Origin: Erodium maritimum
Lineage: Eukaryota > Streptophyta > Magnoliopsida > Geraniales > Geraniaceae
Length of the DNA: 64,000 nucleotides
Direction of reading: 5' to 3'
Assembly: GCA_963921825.1 (NCBI GenBank)
Contig: OY997588.1
Coordinates: forward strand, 12,290,001 to 12,354,000
Shown: positions 9,800 to 22,179 of the stretch, one piece after another
Layout of the letters: every line of letters begins with the position of its first letter
Numbering within the stretch: the stretch's first letter is position 1
Position numbers and translations under genes: made by a program
Notes under the pieces: model-generated
What the model saw: the letters and a program-made list of their open reading frames with translations, nothing else
What the model was told of the DNA's origin: nothing
Databases searched by the model: none

Positions 9800-10680
9800 C
9801 CCTAGAGCACTAACTTTTTCTGTGAGAGCCACCACATAAAGACAAGGTTGTGGTTATGGCCATGGTCATAATCATGGCCTCTGCCATAGTTATGCTTCTC
9901 TCTTCTATACGTTCTCTCTCCTGTAACTCCCATATTGGGTCCTGCAAGGTTTTTTCCTTATAGGGTTCCTTTCGAGCCGCCTCTAACCACTGCGACACTG
10001 GCTCCTTCCCGCCATCAACGAAGTGTCTCTTGATTTTTTCCGGTCCCCCCTCTACAATTTCGATGATTGTCGTCTGGATCACCTCGGCGTTAATGGACCT
10101 CACCGCCTCGCAGCCCCGCGGTCTTGCCGGCATCTTTGAAGCCGCCCCCACCGTCTTTGAAGCCACCACTGCCGTCTCTAAAGCCGCAACCGCCGTCTCT
10201 GATGCCGCCGTTATCTATGATGTCGCAACCGCTATCTTTGAAGTCGTCACCGGCGCGTCCTCCTCCCTGGCCTCCACCACCGTGTCCTCCTCGACTCCTC
10301 TCGATTATGGATTTGAATAATCGAGTGAGTCCTTTTTCTTTTTTCCAGTTTCGTCTTTGTCGGGTCAATGACTAATGAGCAGATAATTAAGGATTTTTTC
10401 AAGGAGGGAACTCCGATTCACGTATATCCTCCCAATACAACTGATGCAGTTCAAGTACGTTCACTTTGCCCTCGAGATGCAGTGTTTAGGCACTACCATG
10501 AGCAGGACTTCCAGTTTCGTTTTCCAACCCCCACATTTCCTTCATGGCTACGTGACGCTTCAATATTGTCTATGACGGTTATAGTGTTAAAAGAACTACG
10601 AACAACTATGTTTTATGTCCGTTCTTCTCTAGTGGTAGCGAATGATTTTACTGATGCACCCTCTTGTAATTGAATTCTGA
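9800..10680 (+). repeat. Repeat A copy 4
   Basis: Same order of blocks as copy 3: ggttatggccatggtcat (about 9850), a conserved segment to 10110, the gtctctaaagccgc repeats (10140-10240), then ATGGATTTGAATAATCGA followed by GTGAGT (10306-10329). The last could be a short exon with a splice donor. The 3' part (10370-10672) is open and aligns with the minus-strand frame at 340-702. The gene-like signals suggest a captured or tandemly copied gene piece. No function can be assigned. Confidence 0.55.
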
Positions 10681-10699
10681 TTTTAACCTTTCAGTAAAA

Positions 10700-11680
10700 A
10701 AAAACAATGGCTTGCTCTTAAACACTATATACATGAGCGACAATCCATTTTTACTATGACTTTTTCTATAGCCTTGTGCGGATCTATGCCGTTTTGCTCG
10801 ACCTCATGTCGTCGTTCTACTCTCCTCCTACTTTACCCCCCTTTAACTATTCCTATTTTCATGTGGGTGACACGACGATTCCTTGTTTAGGTGCAGAAGT
10901 GACGAACAAGGATCAACACGTAGGGAATTCACTCAAGATCTAGCCAATAATATGTTATGGGGGAAGCCATCTAAACGTCGACCTGATAACATACATGTCT
11001 CTGATGGAGTGTCGAGATCGTGAAGGTTTGACGACGACGTTGGATCGGTGAGGAGAACGGGGGCACAATGACCTTTTTGGTGGTAGGAGAGGAAACCAAT
11101 GTTCCGCTCCCCCATCCCCCTCCCGTTGAACCCATACGACAAGACATTGGGTCCCGACACTCAAACGAGGTCTGCTCAACAATCACGCCATAAGGCATGA
11201 GACTTTCGTATTGGTATCAGATGGTTAGGTGGATGACTGTTCTATACAGAGATATGCCAATTTCTCCTGGTTCCCCTCCCCAAGGCTAAACATCCCGGTG
11301 CAACAAGGCCATCCACCAGCTCCAATGTACCCCACTTCGCATGTTACGAGCCCTCGCCGCAAGACCAAAATGTTCCATAAACAATCTGGATTAGCAGGAA
11401 ACTGAGTCTTTTGTTTTCATTTATGTGCTAACTTAGTTTATTTTAAGTCTACGATGAACAATAGATATTTTTTACGGGTCCAGAGAGCCGATACACCTAC
11501 CTATGGGTAAGAGTCCTAGACTATAACCTGGATTTAAGGGTAGCCCCGATTATTACGTTTTGGGGTACACTAATACCACATTTCAAGTATGAATGAAATG
11601 TTGTTATCCTTCAAAAGAAAGATCAAGGTAGTTAAGTGAGAAATATGTTATAATCAATGTACTTTCATCAGATTATCCAT
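10700..11680. other. Intergenic DNA without a recognised gene
   Basis: Mixed composition, with short overlapping frames around 10930-11200 that look like chance. Nothing else was identified. Confidence 0.4.
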
Positions 11681-11682
11681 TT

Positions 11683-12690
11683 TTTTGAAAGAAAAGATTC
11701 ATTAATAAATTAACAACCTTACACACCGAACAACACAAGGAACGACCAGCGAGATAATAACTCTTTAAAAAGGCGACACAATGACTAAATAAATAACAAC
11801 TATCATGTTAGTCTTTCTTATCGACTCTTTGGAAAGATCCGTCGATAGAGAGACACGCCCGGACACACCACCAACGACAACAACCACATTTACTAGAGAT
11901 TCGAGATTCCGGTTGATGGGACAAATAAAAACAGGCAAAAATACAAACAAAATAAATAATATAAGAAACAACGACGATCATGAACTATTCTCAGCCGATC
12001 GTTGATGTGAGGGGATGAAATCAGAGCGAGGGGGAGGTGGACGGTGCCAATGGGTATAGATCTGATCCGTTTGGGGCGAGGGCACGGTATTGGCCAGGTG
12101 AGCACGGTAAATATGAGCATGACTGAGCGTCTCAGATTGTGGAGCTCCGACAAAAAGTGGGAGTAGGTCTGACTAGAGGGGGAACGTGGTAGAGAGGTTC
12201 GATCGGAGGAGATCGACTCATTGTTTTCGGGAGACGAGGCTAGAAAGGACATAGTCATCATTTGAATGTTCATGGCCGACCGTCATTAGTAAGAGCAAGG
12301 GAGTGGTAGGGGAAGATGAGCCAATAAATATGGTTGACTTCAGGGTCAGAGCGAAAAAAAATGGCCGTTAAGAGGTGACCACAAGACGAAGAGCGAAGAG
12401 CGGAGAAGGGGGAACGTGGCCAAAGGGCGGCGACGAATCCAGAGAGGGTGAAGCTCCCATGGCGCCTTGGGAGGTATTGTGGCTGCGGATCTACCGAGGG
12501 AAGAGTTCCTGTGGTCAGGTTCTGACCGACGGAACGGAGCTGTTGAAACACAGAATGACGAAAAGGAGGAGAGGACGAGTGGTGGCAGATAAAACGTATC
12601 CGACGACTAGGTGAGGGGGGAAAGAAGGGAGAGGAGGTGCGACCGTCAACAACTTCTCTAGCCGAAATTATAACCGCTGCCATTAACGAC
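11683..12690 (-). mobile_element. Probable non-LTR retroelement derivative
   Basis: A poly-T run (about 11682-11688) followed by gaaagaaaagattcattaat resembles the other minus-strand LINE 3' tails in this window. To the right lies a GC-richer block with broken minus-strand frames (11893-12273 and 12270-12683) matching no protein I know. The 5' limit is a guess and no target duplication was found. Confidence 0.35.
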
Positions 12691-12699
12691 TAAAACATC

Positions 12700-13900
12700 A
12701 GTTATGGCTCATTGTGATCGAGTATTAAATTTATTATTGTCATTCATATGTATTATAACAGTTAAGTAAATAAATGTAAGTTTGTAATTATGCTTGACTA
12801 AACAAGTGAGTTAACTTACAACCTCTTTATCCCTACTGAGTTTATTATCAAGTGTATAACAAATCATTGTAAAAAAAAATCTAAGATAGTAGTCAACGGC
12901 TCATTTTCGGTTGTTGGTTATTGGTTTGTGACTCTTTTTTCGGGACTCACGGCTCTTTTTTATGCATTTATTTATCTCTGATAAAAAAAAGTAGTCCACG
13001 AAAATAATAGATTCAACATTTACACACAAACATCGAATGTAAGATTTTTTTTTTGAAACGGGAAAGAAGTAGTATTACGATCTTATCATACTTACATCGA
13101 ATGTAAGTTAGTTGAGTCCAATGGAACAAATGATAAATAATAATGTAAAATAATCGTGATAAGTATGTAGGTATAATTTTGACCGAATGCAAGTCTTTTA
13201 TAATAACATTTATAATATAAGAATATACAGTATCAATTAGGAAATACTTGTAACCTTCCTATCTTTCTTTTGTCTATGCCTTTTGTGTAAAATCCAAATC
13301 AAAACGGGAACTCACTCAAAAATCACAGGAGCACTCCCACAATGAGCCTCACTCCTTTCTCCATCCATTAAGTTTTTCCTTTCATTTTCTCCCATTCTCA
13401 ACTACCTTATTAATTTTTTGCCGTGTATTGTTGAATTCAGTTTCGTTCAAATTAATAATCGTTTGTACCAGTGTTTGATTGGCTGATCATCTAATGATTT
13501 TTGCTGACTAGATTTCCAAAAAAAATATATTTAAAAAAGAACTAAGTGAGTAAATGCCTATACATTCATGCTAATTATTTTCCATAGTGTTTCTTTCTTT
13601 AAAAATAAATGTACCTTTTGAAATAAAATTATTTACAATGAAGAATTATTTATATATCACAAGATGTAAAAATGAAATCAATTTTCTCGTCAACTTCTTT
13701 CTATATGTTATTTTCCACAAGTCAACCTATTCTCTATGACATACCACAAAAGAACATACAATATATAATAATGAATAAAATAATTATTTTAAAATTTGAA
13801 CAGTGGAGTTGGATTTTGAAAACAATATTAAAAATATATGAAGGGTAAAAAAATGAGGGAACATTATTCATATTCTTTTCATGTACAACCAAACAATAGA
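12700..13900. other. AT-rich intergenic DNA
   Basis: Strongly AT-rich, no frame of note. It contains the tiny retro-insertion described separately. Confidence 0.5.
13044..13093 (-). mobile_element. 50-bp poly-T-tailed retro-insertion with target duplication
   Basis: A 50-bp piece starting with a poly-T run and gaaacggg is flanked by the 14-bp direct repeat ACATCGAATGTAAG (13030-13043 and 13094-13107). A poly-A end plus a long duplication is the mark of LINE-type target-primed insertion with extreme 5' truncation. Confidence 0.75.
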
Positions 13901-14259
13901 AAGGAAGTCCTTTGGTTTGACGAAACCTTGGTGAGGAAATAGCGAGTGGTGGTCCCACCATCCCCCGATCACCTCGTGTCCACACCCAATAGCCACGTGT
14001 TACTCGAGATTGGAGCATCAACCAACCAAAATAAAAAGCCGCGTTTGACCACCACAGCGTAAGGGGTAGTATCGTAATTAAGACACCGGTTAACGAAAAA
14101 GGACACGTAATGTCGCACCCGATCACATTCACCGGCGTGACGGTTTTCATTTCCGTGTCGTTCTTCTCCTGCTCCCTCTTCAGTCCTCACAATCATCATC
14201 ATACTCATCAATTTAAAAAATAAAAATAAATAAAAGAGTTTTTATTTATTGTATTTTAA

Positions 14260-14471
14260 TTGAGAGATAAATATAAAAAATTTACTTTTAAGACAAACAA
14301 GAATTTACAATGGCCTGTCACATCTGAATTCCCCACCCAAGTCCATTTCCATGTGCCCACTAACCAAACCAGATAGACCAGACCACAATTCCAATTTCCA
14401 TCTCCTTCCTCTTCCTCCTCCTAGGGTTTTCAGTTCTCGCACGCTAATCTCGCTTCCTTCTTCTTCAATCC
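14260..14471 (+). promoter_or_regulatory. Likely core promoter and 5' leader of the NERD-type gene
   Basis: TATAAAA lies at 14272-14278, about 195 nt before the start codon. A CT-rich stretch (14398-14421) and the telo-box-like TAGGGTTT (14422-14429) precede the ATG. These are common in broadly expressed plant genes, but the transcription start is not fixed by sequence alone. Confidence 0.35.
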
Positions 14472-17400
14472 ATGGGGGAGCAGCAGCGGCAGCGGCGGCA
14501 CCAACCAGCAGCTCAAGCAGCTTCTTCTGGTCTCTACAAGCCCTGTCTCAACGATGATCCGCGCGGCTTGAGCTTGGACAATTCTGCTCCTCGCGCCGGG
14601 GAGGACCTCATGAACATCGATCAGTGCCAGAATCTCCGGAATAGCGAATCTCAGCTCGTCGGAGCTCAGGCTGGAGTTTCAGTTGCTGCTTCTGCTGACG
14701 CGGCGGAGATGAGGGGAGATGGTCGGGTTCCGACGGAGGCTAAGGTTCCGGAGAGCATTCCGGGGAAGCGGAGGCGGGGTCGGCCGCCCAAGGGCCAGGA
14801 GAAGACGGCTCCGGCTCCGCCCAAGGTGAAGCAGGCGGAGGAAGAGGAAGATGTTTGCTTTATTTGCTTCGATGGTGGGAGTCTTGTGCTTTGCGATCGC
14901 CGGTTAGTGGACGCTCGTAATTGATGCTAATATGTGTGCACTGTGGTATGCTTTGCCTTGTTTGGTGAGAAGCTGTCCGAAAAGGGAAAAGAAAATCTCA
15001 AGTTTTCAGTACCAGAGATTTTTTCCGTTTTTTTAGAAATACAAAATTTACATGATTAGGAGAAATCTGCTCAAGTGTTTGATTGCATTCTGCAACCAGA
15101 CAATTCTCTAATAGGCTTCCAATGTATAATATTTATGTGCATTTCTATTAATTGTTTGCTGAATTTTGGTGTATTGATATTGTTAGGGGTTGTCCCAAGG
15201 CATACCATCCTGCTTGTATAAAGCGGGATGAGGCATTCTTTCAGTCAAAGGCAAAGTGGAATTGCGGTATGTATTAAAGCTTTCTTTTCGTTGGAAACAT
15301 TCAACTTTTAATGCCTTCATGTTGTATTCCTTATATGGCCCTAGAAACCGCCCCCATTAAATAGCTCTCAGCTTTTGATAAGAAGATTAAGCTGTTTGTA
15401 GTTGTAACGTATAGTTCTTTAGCTTCCGTCATGCATGCTTAGTACGTATGTGCTTCAATTCTATATTCATTACCATCAAGTTCTGATTCTACAGCATTTG
15501 GGGGAGGTATGCTTCAAGTTAGTATTGTTGTCTCCATTATTTACTCGAGTCCTGACATTCTGTCTTGCATTTCAGGATGGCATATATGTAGTGGTTGCCA
15601 GAAGGCTTCCCACTATATGTGCTATACTTGCACGTATTCATCGTGCAAGGGATGCATTAAAGACGCTGATTACGTGGGCATAAGAGGGAACAAGGGACTT
15701 TGTGGAATTTGTTTGCGAACTATAATGCTGATCGAAAATAATGTGCCCGGGGACCCTGGAGCGGTATGTAATTACTACCTCTGTTTCAAATATGAAATTG
15801 CTTCTTGCATCTTATTCCTTAATTAGCCATTTAATTTCTCCAGCGAGCTGAGCTTTCAATGCTTGGTTATTTTTGGTTTGGGCTTCCGAACTTAATTCAA
15901 GTGTCGTTACCCAGATGCTATTCTTGTATGTTTACTAGTTGCTACGTTATGCAATCAGTTTGTTCTACTTGCTGTTCGAGCGTATTTTTTCTTGTGATGT
16001 TTACTTACATATTTGCTGCTGAATAGTTATTTTTCTTCAAATTTCCATATTTGCCTGAACCTGTGCAGGTCCAAGTAGATTTTGATGACAAAACTAGCTG
16101 GGAATATCTATTCAAGGTTTACTGGGTTTACCTGAAAGAGAAGCTAGCTTTAACCCTAGATGAGCTCACTCGGGCAAAAAATCCCTGGAAGGAACTTGGT
16201 AATGTACCTTTTAGTGGGGGAAGCTCCGGTGAATTTTATGGTGGTAATATTGACAAACATTCTAGCTCAGTCAATTCTTATTTAGACCTGGAAGGAAATA
16301 ATTCTAAAAGACGAAGGATTAAGAAGCAGCCAACACATCTCAATAATGACTGTCTAAGTATGCAAAGGTTAGGTTCAAACAAAGAGATACCCCAGCCTGA
16401 AGGCAAGAAATGGGCAACAAAGGTACTCTTGGAGTTTGTTGCACACATGAAGAATGGTGACACATCTGTGCTATCTCAGTTTGATGTACAAGCTCTTCTG
16501 ATAGAGTACATAAGGAGGAATGATCTACGTGACCCCCAAAAGAAATGTGAAATTATTTGTGACTCGAGGCTTCTAAATCTATTTGGGAAAGAACGTGTGG
16601 GTCATATTGAAATGTTGAAGCTCCTGGAATTTCACTTTCTCATGAAAGAAAATGCTCAAACTAATGATTTGATCCAAGGGGTGGTTCTTGATGCTTGTTC
16701 TGGCCATGTGAGAGCTGATGGGATCAGTGATAATCAACCGATGGTAACCAGTGGCAAAAAGAGAAAAGCACGTAAAAAGGCTGATGAGGGAGGAACAAAT
16801 CCAAATCTAGATGAATATGCAGCAATTGATGTTCACAACATTAACTTGATTTTCTTGCGGCGTAGTTTAATGGAGAGCCTAATTGATGACACTGACAAGT
16901 TTCATGACAAGGTTGTTGGCTCAATTGTGCGAATAAGAATTTCTAATAGCGATCAAATGCAAGACATGTATAGGCTCGTCCAAGTTGTAGGTACTTATAT
17001 TTCACCTACTTGTAATTTTCAGCTTGCTAATACACCTCAAGTGGAATGTTGAATTCGGTGATGTTGTGTTCAGGTACAAGCAAGGCGGCTGAACCATATA
17101 AGGTCGGCACAAAAACGGCGGATGTGATGCTTGAAATCTTAAATTTAGACAAGAAAGAGGTTGTCTCAATTGATGGGATATCAAATCAAGAGTTCTCTGA
17201 GGTGATGAAGACACTTCACTAGATAGATTTTTATATATTATTCCAATAGAAATCTGTTAATTACTCAGGTTTTAGAAAGTAAACCAGCTATTATGGATGT
17301 CCTCTGCTTTTCTGTTAGAAGATTATAAGTGAAAGTACAGTTTCTCTAAATTTTTATACCCGCTAAACTCTACACACACTAGCTGAATGCGAAACATAGA

Positions 17401-20400
17401 ATACTGCATCAAATTCACATCAACTATTTTCTGTGCATGTCTATTGCATTCTTGATCCTTGAGTCATTATTGAACAGTGTGCCAATTACCAAACATTTTT
17501 TGTCCTGCATTCTATTCATTGGATAATAAAGTTACTAGATCGTTGTTAGTGTTGTTCTATTCAACGCATATAACCAAGTATATTAATGTTGGGGTGTGCG
17601 TGTGTGATGACGCTCTTCCATTACTAGCCAAGTATATATATTTATTGTGTACAAAATTTTAATTGGTTTCAAACCTAGTATTTAATTCATTAATTGCACT
17701 CAGATTCTCGAACGTAAGAGTATCAACAAAGGGATATTCCGTTTCAATTTTTCTAATGTGTCAGTTGGAATTCCAGGAGGAATGCAAACGTTTGCGCCAG
17801 TATATAAAATGTGGGCTCATCAAGCGGCTTACTGTGGTATGTATGGCATTCACTTGTATTATTTGGCTTAGGTTTTTGTATTTTTTTGATCAGCCATGTG
17901 CACCAAGGATGTTTTTTGTATTATGGGTACCAAAAGTAGTTGCTGTTTGGTTGTAGGGGGAAATCCAGGAAAAGGCAATGAAACTCCAGGCAGTTAGGGT
18001 TAATGATGTGAGTTCCTATCTTGCAATCCAATGGTGCAATCTGATGCTTTGCTATGCTTGTAAACTTGTTTGGCGGGGAGATCAGATATCGGATTATTGT
18101 TCTAACTTTTTTTTTGCATGGTGCCCTTCTTTAACCCAGTGGTTGGAGGCAGAGATATTGCGGCTTAGTCATCTTCGTGACCGAGCAAGTGAAAAGGGAC
18201 GTAGAAAGGAATATCCTTTGTTATTTGAGATTTTATTGCTCTATTGTTTATGAGTTTGTCCATGTTGTCTCAATTGGTGGTGCTATATTGCAAAACATCA
18301 CCTGGACTTTAGTTAAGCTGTCTTGACCTTGACAACTCAGTTCTGGCATACATGGTGATGAGTGTATGAATGGTCGAACTTTTTAAGCACTAAAAGGAAC
18401 CCGTGTTTTTTCTTGAATTGCCACGAGTTGGTCTAAATATCCTCATATTCACCATTGATTGTGGCAGTGATGGTGTGTTGTACCATAAAGCCTATTAGTG
18501 GATAGTTGACGATCCATCTATAGTTTGATACTCTTTAACACATGCATACTGAGGGGCTATATGAGATAATAGAGATTTAATCAACATTATTTTTGAGTTT
18601 CTGGGATTTGAACTTGTGTCCGCGAGATATACGCTCTGGTACCATATAAGAGGACCAACTCAATTAGAGGTTTAAGTTGATAGTTGACGGACCAACTATA
18701 GTTATATAATCTAACAATGTACCACAAATATCATATTACAACTCACTTGGTAGTTAGGAGTTTATGGATGAAGATTGCAGAACTTTGTATCAGATAATTT
18801 TAGCAAGGATATATTGAGATAAACACACCTGTGCACACACTAGTAGAAATGGTGTTGGTGGTTTGTATTGTGTACTACCATAATTTCTTGTTGCTATCTT
18901 GTCGAAAATTTCTTAACTTTGTTGCACGCTAAGGGAATGCGTGGAGAAACTACAGCTTTTGAGCACCTCTGAGGAACGGCAGCGCAAGTTGCTAGAAATT
19001 CCTAATGTACATGCAGACCCAAATATGGATCCGAATCATGATTCTGAAGAAGATAGAGAATTAGAATGGAAAAAGTCAGGTGGGTGGTGTTGACTTGTGG
19101 AGATATTGTTGCTGTTAATTATTATTTTTATATATTTTCTAACATAATTTTTATGGTGATTTTGGCTGGTAATATGCACAGGGAACCATGTGAGACCGGA
19201 AAGTTTTTCCTTTGGTAGGGGGGAGGGTGAATCAATCCCTCCACTAAACACATGCATGCCATCTTATGTGGATAAAGAAAACGCAAACTCATGGAATCAA
19301 AGGAGTGGAGCATTCAGATTGAATAGCTGGAGTACTTCAAATAATCAAGTTCATCCAACTGGTTCTACAGCTGGAGGTTTGAATAATTTGGCAGGGACAA
19401 GATGTGAATCAAAGTGTGGAGTTGCATCAGAAATTTCTTCTACAGGGACAGTGCAATCTGCGAGTAATATTGAGACAGATAAACTGTGGAACTACAAGGA
19501 CCCTACAGGAAAGATCCAAGGGCCATTTTGTTTGGTTCAGCTGCGTAAATGGAGTATCACTGGTCACTTCCCTTCTGATCTAAGAATATGGAGGGTAAAT
19601 AGAAACCAAAATGATTCGGTACTTCTCACTGATGCATTGGATGGACGGTATGAAGCAGAGAAACCACAGCCTTCCAATAATTTTATATTGTCTAAGGAAG
19701 TTAAAGCTGCCCCTATTTTCAGTGATCACATGGATGGTGGGTGTAACAAAGGTATCAATGCTACTGAAGAAAACAATAAAAAGGAGGAGAGTTGGAATAC
19801 AAAGAAGAATGATGAAAGTGCTCTTTCGAATGGTAAAGAAGAATCTGAGAGAAGTAAAGATTCTGGCTCCCATTCATGTAGTTCTACTCCACCTCTAGAT
19901 GTTATCAACTCTGATGAGGAAAAGGCTGCAAGTGTTTTGCTAGGCTGGGACTCACTCAAAGGTATTAATTCTTGGTCTGCACATCCCCAAGTATCTTCCT
20001 CACTTCCCTCATCTAGTGTTTCTGGGAAGCCTTCTGAAGATTGTTTAGATCAAGCAAGGGAGCGTCCTGTGTCTGAAGGATTGAATTCTTCTCATGATAA
20101 CGGAAATTGTGATTCACACGAGATTGTGAATAGTCATGCTGATAGTGGACACAGTCACGATAAACAATCGAACAGTGAGAGCAATTCAGGTCAATCTTCT
20201 GCAGAAGACTGTAGACCTCCAACTGTCAATAGTTATTCAAATGGTGTGGATTCTAACTCTGGGGCGATTTCGATTCCCAAATCCAATGAAACATCAGAGC
20301 ATAATCGGGAAACCAGCCTACTAGAACTGTTTGGTCCAATAGAGAGAACTGACGATGATTCAGAAGGTCAGCTAGCTGAAATCAAACAACCTGCGACTAC

Positions 20401-21724
20401 CGATGTTCCTCCTCAGGAATCAGGTCCCAGCTGGAGCACTGGTTCTAGTCTGGTGGTTGGTGGACCACAACTACCTGAAGTAGCTGAGGAGTTTTCTCCT
20501 CCAACCAAACCTTCTGTCGAGGAATGGGACTCAAAAGTTGTGCCTCCATCTTCGGTAAAACCAACTGAAGTGGTTAGTGATCAAGCTGCTACTCCGACTT
20601 CAATGAGTGAATTGACTCTTTCCTCTGCAGCACATCCCATACCTAATACATTCAGCTGGCAGGTTCTTGTTGATGGGCCTGAGGAGTTCTCTCCTTTGGT
20701 TGATGAATCAGTTTCAGATCTTTTGGCTGAAGTTGAAGCAATGGAGTCTCTCCGTGGCTTGTCTTCTCCCACATCAATCATGAATTGCAACGGGGAATTA
20801 GTGCAGGATTCTAAAAATGACTGCTTTGATCCTTCTGAGGGGTTTAGTCCAGTACGTGATCTAGGAAAAAGCGCCAGAGATTTATTCACTGTGAAAGATG
20901 AACCACAAGTAATTTCAGAGACTGAGGTTAGTCCTCAAAAGAGGTCTATTGAACCTGCAAGTGCCAAGGTCGATACTAGATCTACTGAAATCTCAGGTAA
21001 CAATTGGGCGGCAGGGACTAATGTACGACCCTCTGCATCATCGATTGGAACTTTTGTCATGGCTGCTCCAGATATGACTTGGAGGTTGGGACATGAAACT
21101 AGTGGAACCACTGGATCTACCAAGCCAATTGATGTCTCTGCTAGCCAATGGGAAGCAAGCCCTGTATCATCTGTTGGAACTTTGTCCATGGCTACTGCAT
21201 CTACTAAGCCTAATGATGTGTCAGTTAGCCAATGGCCTCCTTTATCATCATCCAGTGTATCTCTGCCCATGACAGCGGCAGAAACAAATTGGAGAGAAAC
21301 TAGTGCTGCTCCAAGCTGGGCATCAAAACCCGGACATTCACACTTGGGTTGGGCAGGACTTACTCAACTGAACACAAACATGGATTGGGCAGCAACTCCA
21401 ACTGCAGCTGGGCACGGGACGGGTACAGTGCAGCACCATACAAGTGTGAACTGGAGCACAAACACAGGGAACCAGGGATTTTGGGGGAACCAGCTGAGAC
21501 TGAGTGGAGAACGATATTCCTCCAGTCCAAGAGACCGGCATTACCAAGGTGGCGGAGACGCAGGTTACAGTAATGATAGGAGTAGGCCCTCATCCAATAG
21601 GCATTCTAGCGGCGGTGGAAATGCAGGAGGCTCTTACAGGTCGCCTAGAGGGCAGCGAGTGTGTAAATTCTATGAAAGTGGGTATTGCAAAAAAGGAGCA
21701 TCGTGTAGTTATTTGCACCCTTGA
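14472..21724 (+). CDS. NERD: PHD-SWIB-Plus3-GYF-CCCH zinc finger protein (NERD/C3H44 family)
   Basis: Ten exons by hand: 14472-14902, 15187-15266, 15576-15763, 16069-16990, 17074-17201, 17777-17836, 17957-18007, 18140-18210, 18928-19079 and 19182-21724. The phases fit and give 1541 residues. Domains: PHD-like zinc finger (about 129-225, CFIC then CDRRGC), SWIB (347-427), Plus3 (481-610), GYF (796-847, with GPF) and a C-terminal CCCH finger C-x7-C-x5-C-x3-H (1521-1541). A KRRRGRPPK AT-hook-like stretch lies in exon 1. Arabidopsis NERD, with the same order, binds histone H3 and AGO2 and acts in RNA-directed DNA methylation in the nucleus. The paralogue C3H44 has the same order, so orthology is uncertain. 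The tryptophan-rich tail has GW/WG sites fitting an Argonaute hook. Intron 8 is of the U12 AT-AC type. The alternative reading of exon 10 as a separate gene is rejected. Confidence 0.92.
18211..18927 (+). other. U12-type AT-AC intron (intron 8 of the NERD-type gene)
   Basis: Exon 8 ends ...AGAAAGGA and the next bases are ATATCCTTTG, an exact U12 AT-AC donor. No GT donor keeps the frame. The intron ends TTTCTTAACTTTGTTGCAC: the U12 branch motif TTCTTAAC lies about 10 nt before the terminal AC (18926-18927). The join restores GAG CTA AGG GAA TGC, matching the conserved RRKELRECVEK of the family. Confidence 0.9.
18492..18716 (-). mobile_element. Diverged SMART/TRIM-type element inside intron 8
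   Basis: On the minus strand the 5' LTR (about 18716-18645) starts TGTTAGATTATATAAC and resembles the LTR at 741-809. It is followed by TGGTACCAGAGC (18644-18633), one base off the tRNA-Met primer site. A shortened 3' LTR (about 18540-18492) starts TGTTAAAGAG. No target duplication was found, so this is an old copy. Confidence 0.7.
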
Positions 21725-22170
21725 TGTTTGTAGGTTGGGCAACCATTGTATGTTAACATTTTAATTCTGTGTTCATTCTTCGAATTAGGAAGTTTGTTCT
21801 CCTCACAGGGATTATCATGATGTTGTTGTAGTGTTTAGTTGGAACTAAATTTTGTACCATTCATAATGATTTACCATCAAGTATTGAGATTTATAGCTGT
21901 TCGTGATGTTGTATCTGATAAATCCCAGATGCGCATAGATTTTTATTTTAAATTAATAGCTCCGGTTGTACTGGTACTTGGGTAATTAAAAGAGTGATTT
22001 GCTTGAGCCATACTAATATTGAATTCCTTATTGATTCTGTTTTGCTCACCCACCTTCTTAGTTACTGTTATCTGTTAAGAGCATGTATAAGTCGGACACT
22101 TGGTTCAAGTACACATATCAATTTCTCTCTCTTGCTGAAATCAAGTAGCTATATCAAACTGTTACATACT
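21725..22170 (+). other. 3' untranslated region and intergenic DNA after the NERD-type gene
   Basis: T-rich and unstructured. Polyadenylation probably falls within the first 250 bp, but no clear AATAAA was fixed. Confidence 0.4.
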
Positions 22171-22179
22171 ACAATTTCA

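Noticed and set aside
19190-21724. 844-codon open frame as a gene of its own (GYF plus CCCH protein)
   Set aside because: A clean acceptor at 19181/19182 joins it in phase to exon 9, and the upstream exons match the same protein family, so it is the last exon.
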